This document shows positions 5,099 to 5,989 of a stretch of 5,989 nt of DNA, in pieces. Numbering within the stretch: the stretch's first letter is position 1; the number at the start of each line of letters is the position of its first letter. Source of the stretch: Deltaproteobacteria bacterium (GTDB lineage Bacteria > Myxococcota_A > UBA796 > UBA9615); the NCBI GenBank assembly GCA_029261955.1, contig JAJDAI010001198.1:1-5989 (forward strand), given 5' to 3'. The position numbers and the translations under genes are program-made. The notes beneath the pieces were generated by a model. The model was not told the origin of the DNA, did no database searches, and saw only the letters and a program-made list of their open reading frames with translations.

Positions 5099-5989
5099 GT
5101 GCGCCTGATCGTCCTCCTTGCCCTGCTGATCCCGACCCCCGCGCTCGCGGTGACGCAGCTCATCGGCGACCCCGACGGCTTCGGCATCAACCCCGCGGGC
5201 CTGTTCAGCCCCAACGGAACGCCGGCGGACGCCGACGGCGACGGGATCCTGGAGCCCGAGGAGCAGCTGCCCGACTGGAACCGCAACGGCTCCGTGGCCA
5301 TCGGATCGGCCGACGAGTTCGACTTTCGCGACTCCCAGGAACGCAACGCCAGCAACGGCGCCCAGTGGACCGACTACGCGATCATCGGCTCGGGCGCGGC
5401 GGACGGCGCGACCTTCCGCTTCGAGTTCCCCATCCCGGGCCCGCAGGACCCCAGCTACGCCAGCGACCACTTCATCAACTTCGTCTTCGGCGACTACGAC
5501 GTCTACCCGACGAACATCGACGTAGACGGCCAGCTCATCGCCCTGACCCTGCAAGGCGGCGGGCGCGACGGCCTCGTGCAGTCGGCCTTCGCGACGGTGC
5601 CCTGGGCCAACATGCTCGACGGCCAGGTGATCATCGAGGTCTCCGCCACCCGCGAGCCCTACCTCGCCTTCGACTACGCCCTGCTCGACGCGAACCAGTT
5701 CGCCGACAGCGACCAGGACGCCATCCCCGACCCCGCCGACAACTGCCCCTGCGACCCGAACTTCGACCAGGGCGACCAGGACCGCGACGGCATCGGCGAC
5801 GCCTGCGAGACCCCGACCGACGAGACCTTCTGCTTCGACGGCCTCGACGACGAAGGCGACGGCTTCGTCGACTGCGAAGACACCGGCTGCGCCTGCCTCG
5901 CCGCCTGCGAGGACTACGACTCGGACCTGGACGGCGTCGACAACGTCGACGACCAGAACCCCGTGGACCCGACGGTCTGCTGGGACGCC
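5099..5989 (+). CDS. Secreted protein with EF-hand-like loop, TSP3-type calcium repeat and Cys-rich motif (3' end outside the window)
   Basis: Open from GTG at 5099 through the last base (297 codons), with no stop in the window. Residues 1-17 (RLIVLLALLIPTPALA after Met) are a typical Sec signal peptide cleaved after ALA. Residues 18-200 form a Gly/Asp/aromatic-rich, probably beta-rich domain (for example IGDPDGFGINP, then FINFVFGDYDVY, then PYLAFDYALLDA) reminiscent of exported proteins with C-terminal sorting signals. Inside it, DADGDGILEPEE (44-55) fits an EF-hand calcium loop at positions 1, 3, 5, 6 and 12. Residues 203-236 are a thrombospondin type 3 repeat (DSDQDAIPD, DNCPCDPN, DQDRDGIGDAC). 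Residues 245-270 (CFDGLDDEGDGFVDC, CACLAAC) are the Cys-rich element frequent in Myxococcota surface proteins; a second Asp-rich stretch (274-287) follows. It is probably a calcium-stabilised extracellular or outer-surface protein. Function is not recognised, and a C-terminal sorting signal may lie beyond the edge. Confidence 0.88.
   Translation, partial: MRLIVLLALLIPTPALAVTQLIGDPDGFGINPAGLFSPNGTPADADGDGILEPEEQLPDWNRNGSVAIGSADEFDFRDSQERNASNGAQWTDYAIIGSGAADGATFRFEFPIPGPQDPSYASDHFINFVFGDYDVYPTNIDVDGQLIALTLQGGGRDGLVQSAFATVPWANMLDGQVIIEVSATREPYLAFDYALLDANQFADSDQDAIPDPADNCPCDPNFDQGDQDRDGIGDACETPTDETFCFDGLDDEGDGFVDCEDTGCACLAACEDYDSDLDGVDNVDDQNPVDPTVCWDA

Noticed and set aside
4208..5554. Long - strand frame (448 aa) covering part of the first SGNH gene, the divergent gap and the secreted protein gene
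   Set aside because: It overlaps two genes with clear motifs, runs through the promoter region and has no recognisable domain.
1..5989. CRISPR array, insertion sequence, tRNA or rRNA gene, phage or defence gene
   Set aside because: I saw no regular spaced repeats, transposase motifs, terminal inverted repeats, tRNA-like cloverleaf or known defence domains.

Overview
The window looks like a chromosomal stretch of a GC-rich Gram-negative bacterium, most likely Myxococcota or another former deltaproteobacterial lineage. The grounds are a strong GC bias at third codon positions, a secreted protein with thrombospondin type 3 repeats and a Cys-rich DDEGDGFVDC-type motif common in Myxococcota, a periplasmic multiheme cytochrome c, and an HDOD-domain regulator. 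No gene gives a species-level identification.

Layout from left to right: (1) the 3' part of a multiheme cytochrome c gene on the + strand (1-1143), cut by the window edge; (2) a 314-bp gap (1144-1457) with a possible promoter and several strong hairpins that look like a structured 5' leader; (3) a + strand regulator (1458-2936) with a degenerate receiver domain, a Pro/Ser-rich linker carrying 10-residue repeats, and an HDOD domain; (4) a three-gene - strand block (5031 down to 2937) with two tandem SGNH/GDSL-type hydrolases, each with an N-terminal membrane segment, and a 42-residue membrane protein resembling the DUF5989 family; (5) a 67-bp divergent promoter region with a 12-bp palindrome; (6) the 5' part of a secreted, calcium-binding-type protein on the + strand (5099 to the right edge).

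The three - strand genes are tightly packed (GTGA overlap, then an 11-bp gap) and probably form one operon. Similar combinations of membrane-anchored SGNH proteins with DUF5989 proteins are known next to polysaccharide or metabolite modification genes, so acyl-group transfer or removal on an envelope glycan is a reasonable inference, but no substrate can be read from the sequence. The operon converges on the HDOD regulator with no gap at all: the two stop codons are the two halves of one TGATCA palindrome. The cytochrome and the secreted protein are independent units, and nothing shows that they work with the SGNH operon.

The most interesting signals are the regulator whose receiver has lost its phosphorylation residues, including a Glu in place of the phospho-accepting Asp; the structured leader ahead of it; and the compact SGNH-SGNH-small membrane protein operon. 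I did not recognise a complete, clearly new defence or mobile system.
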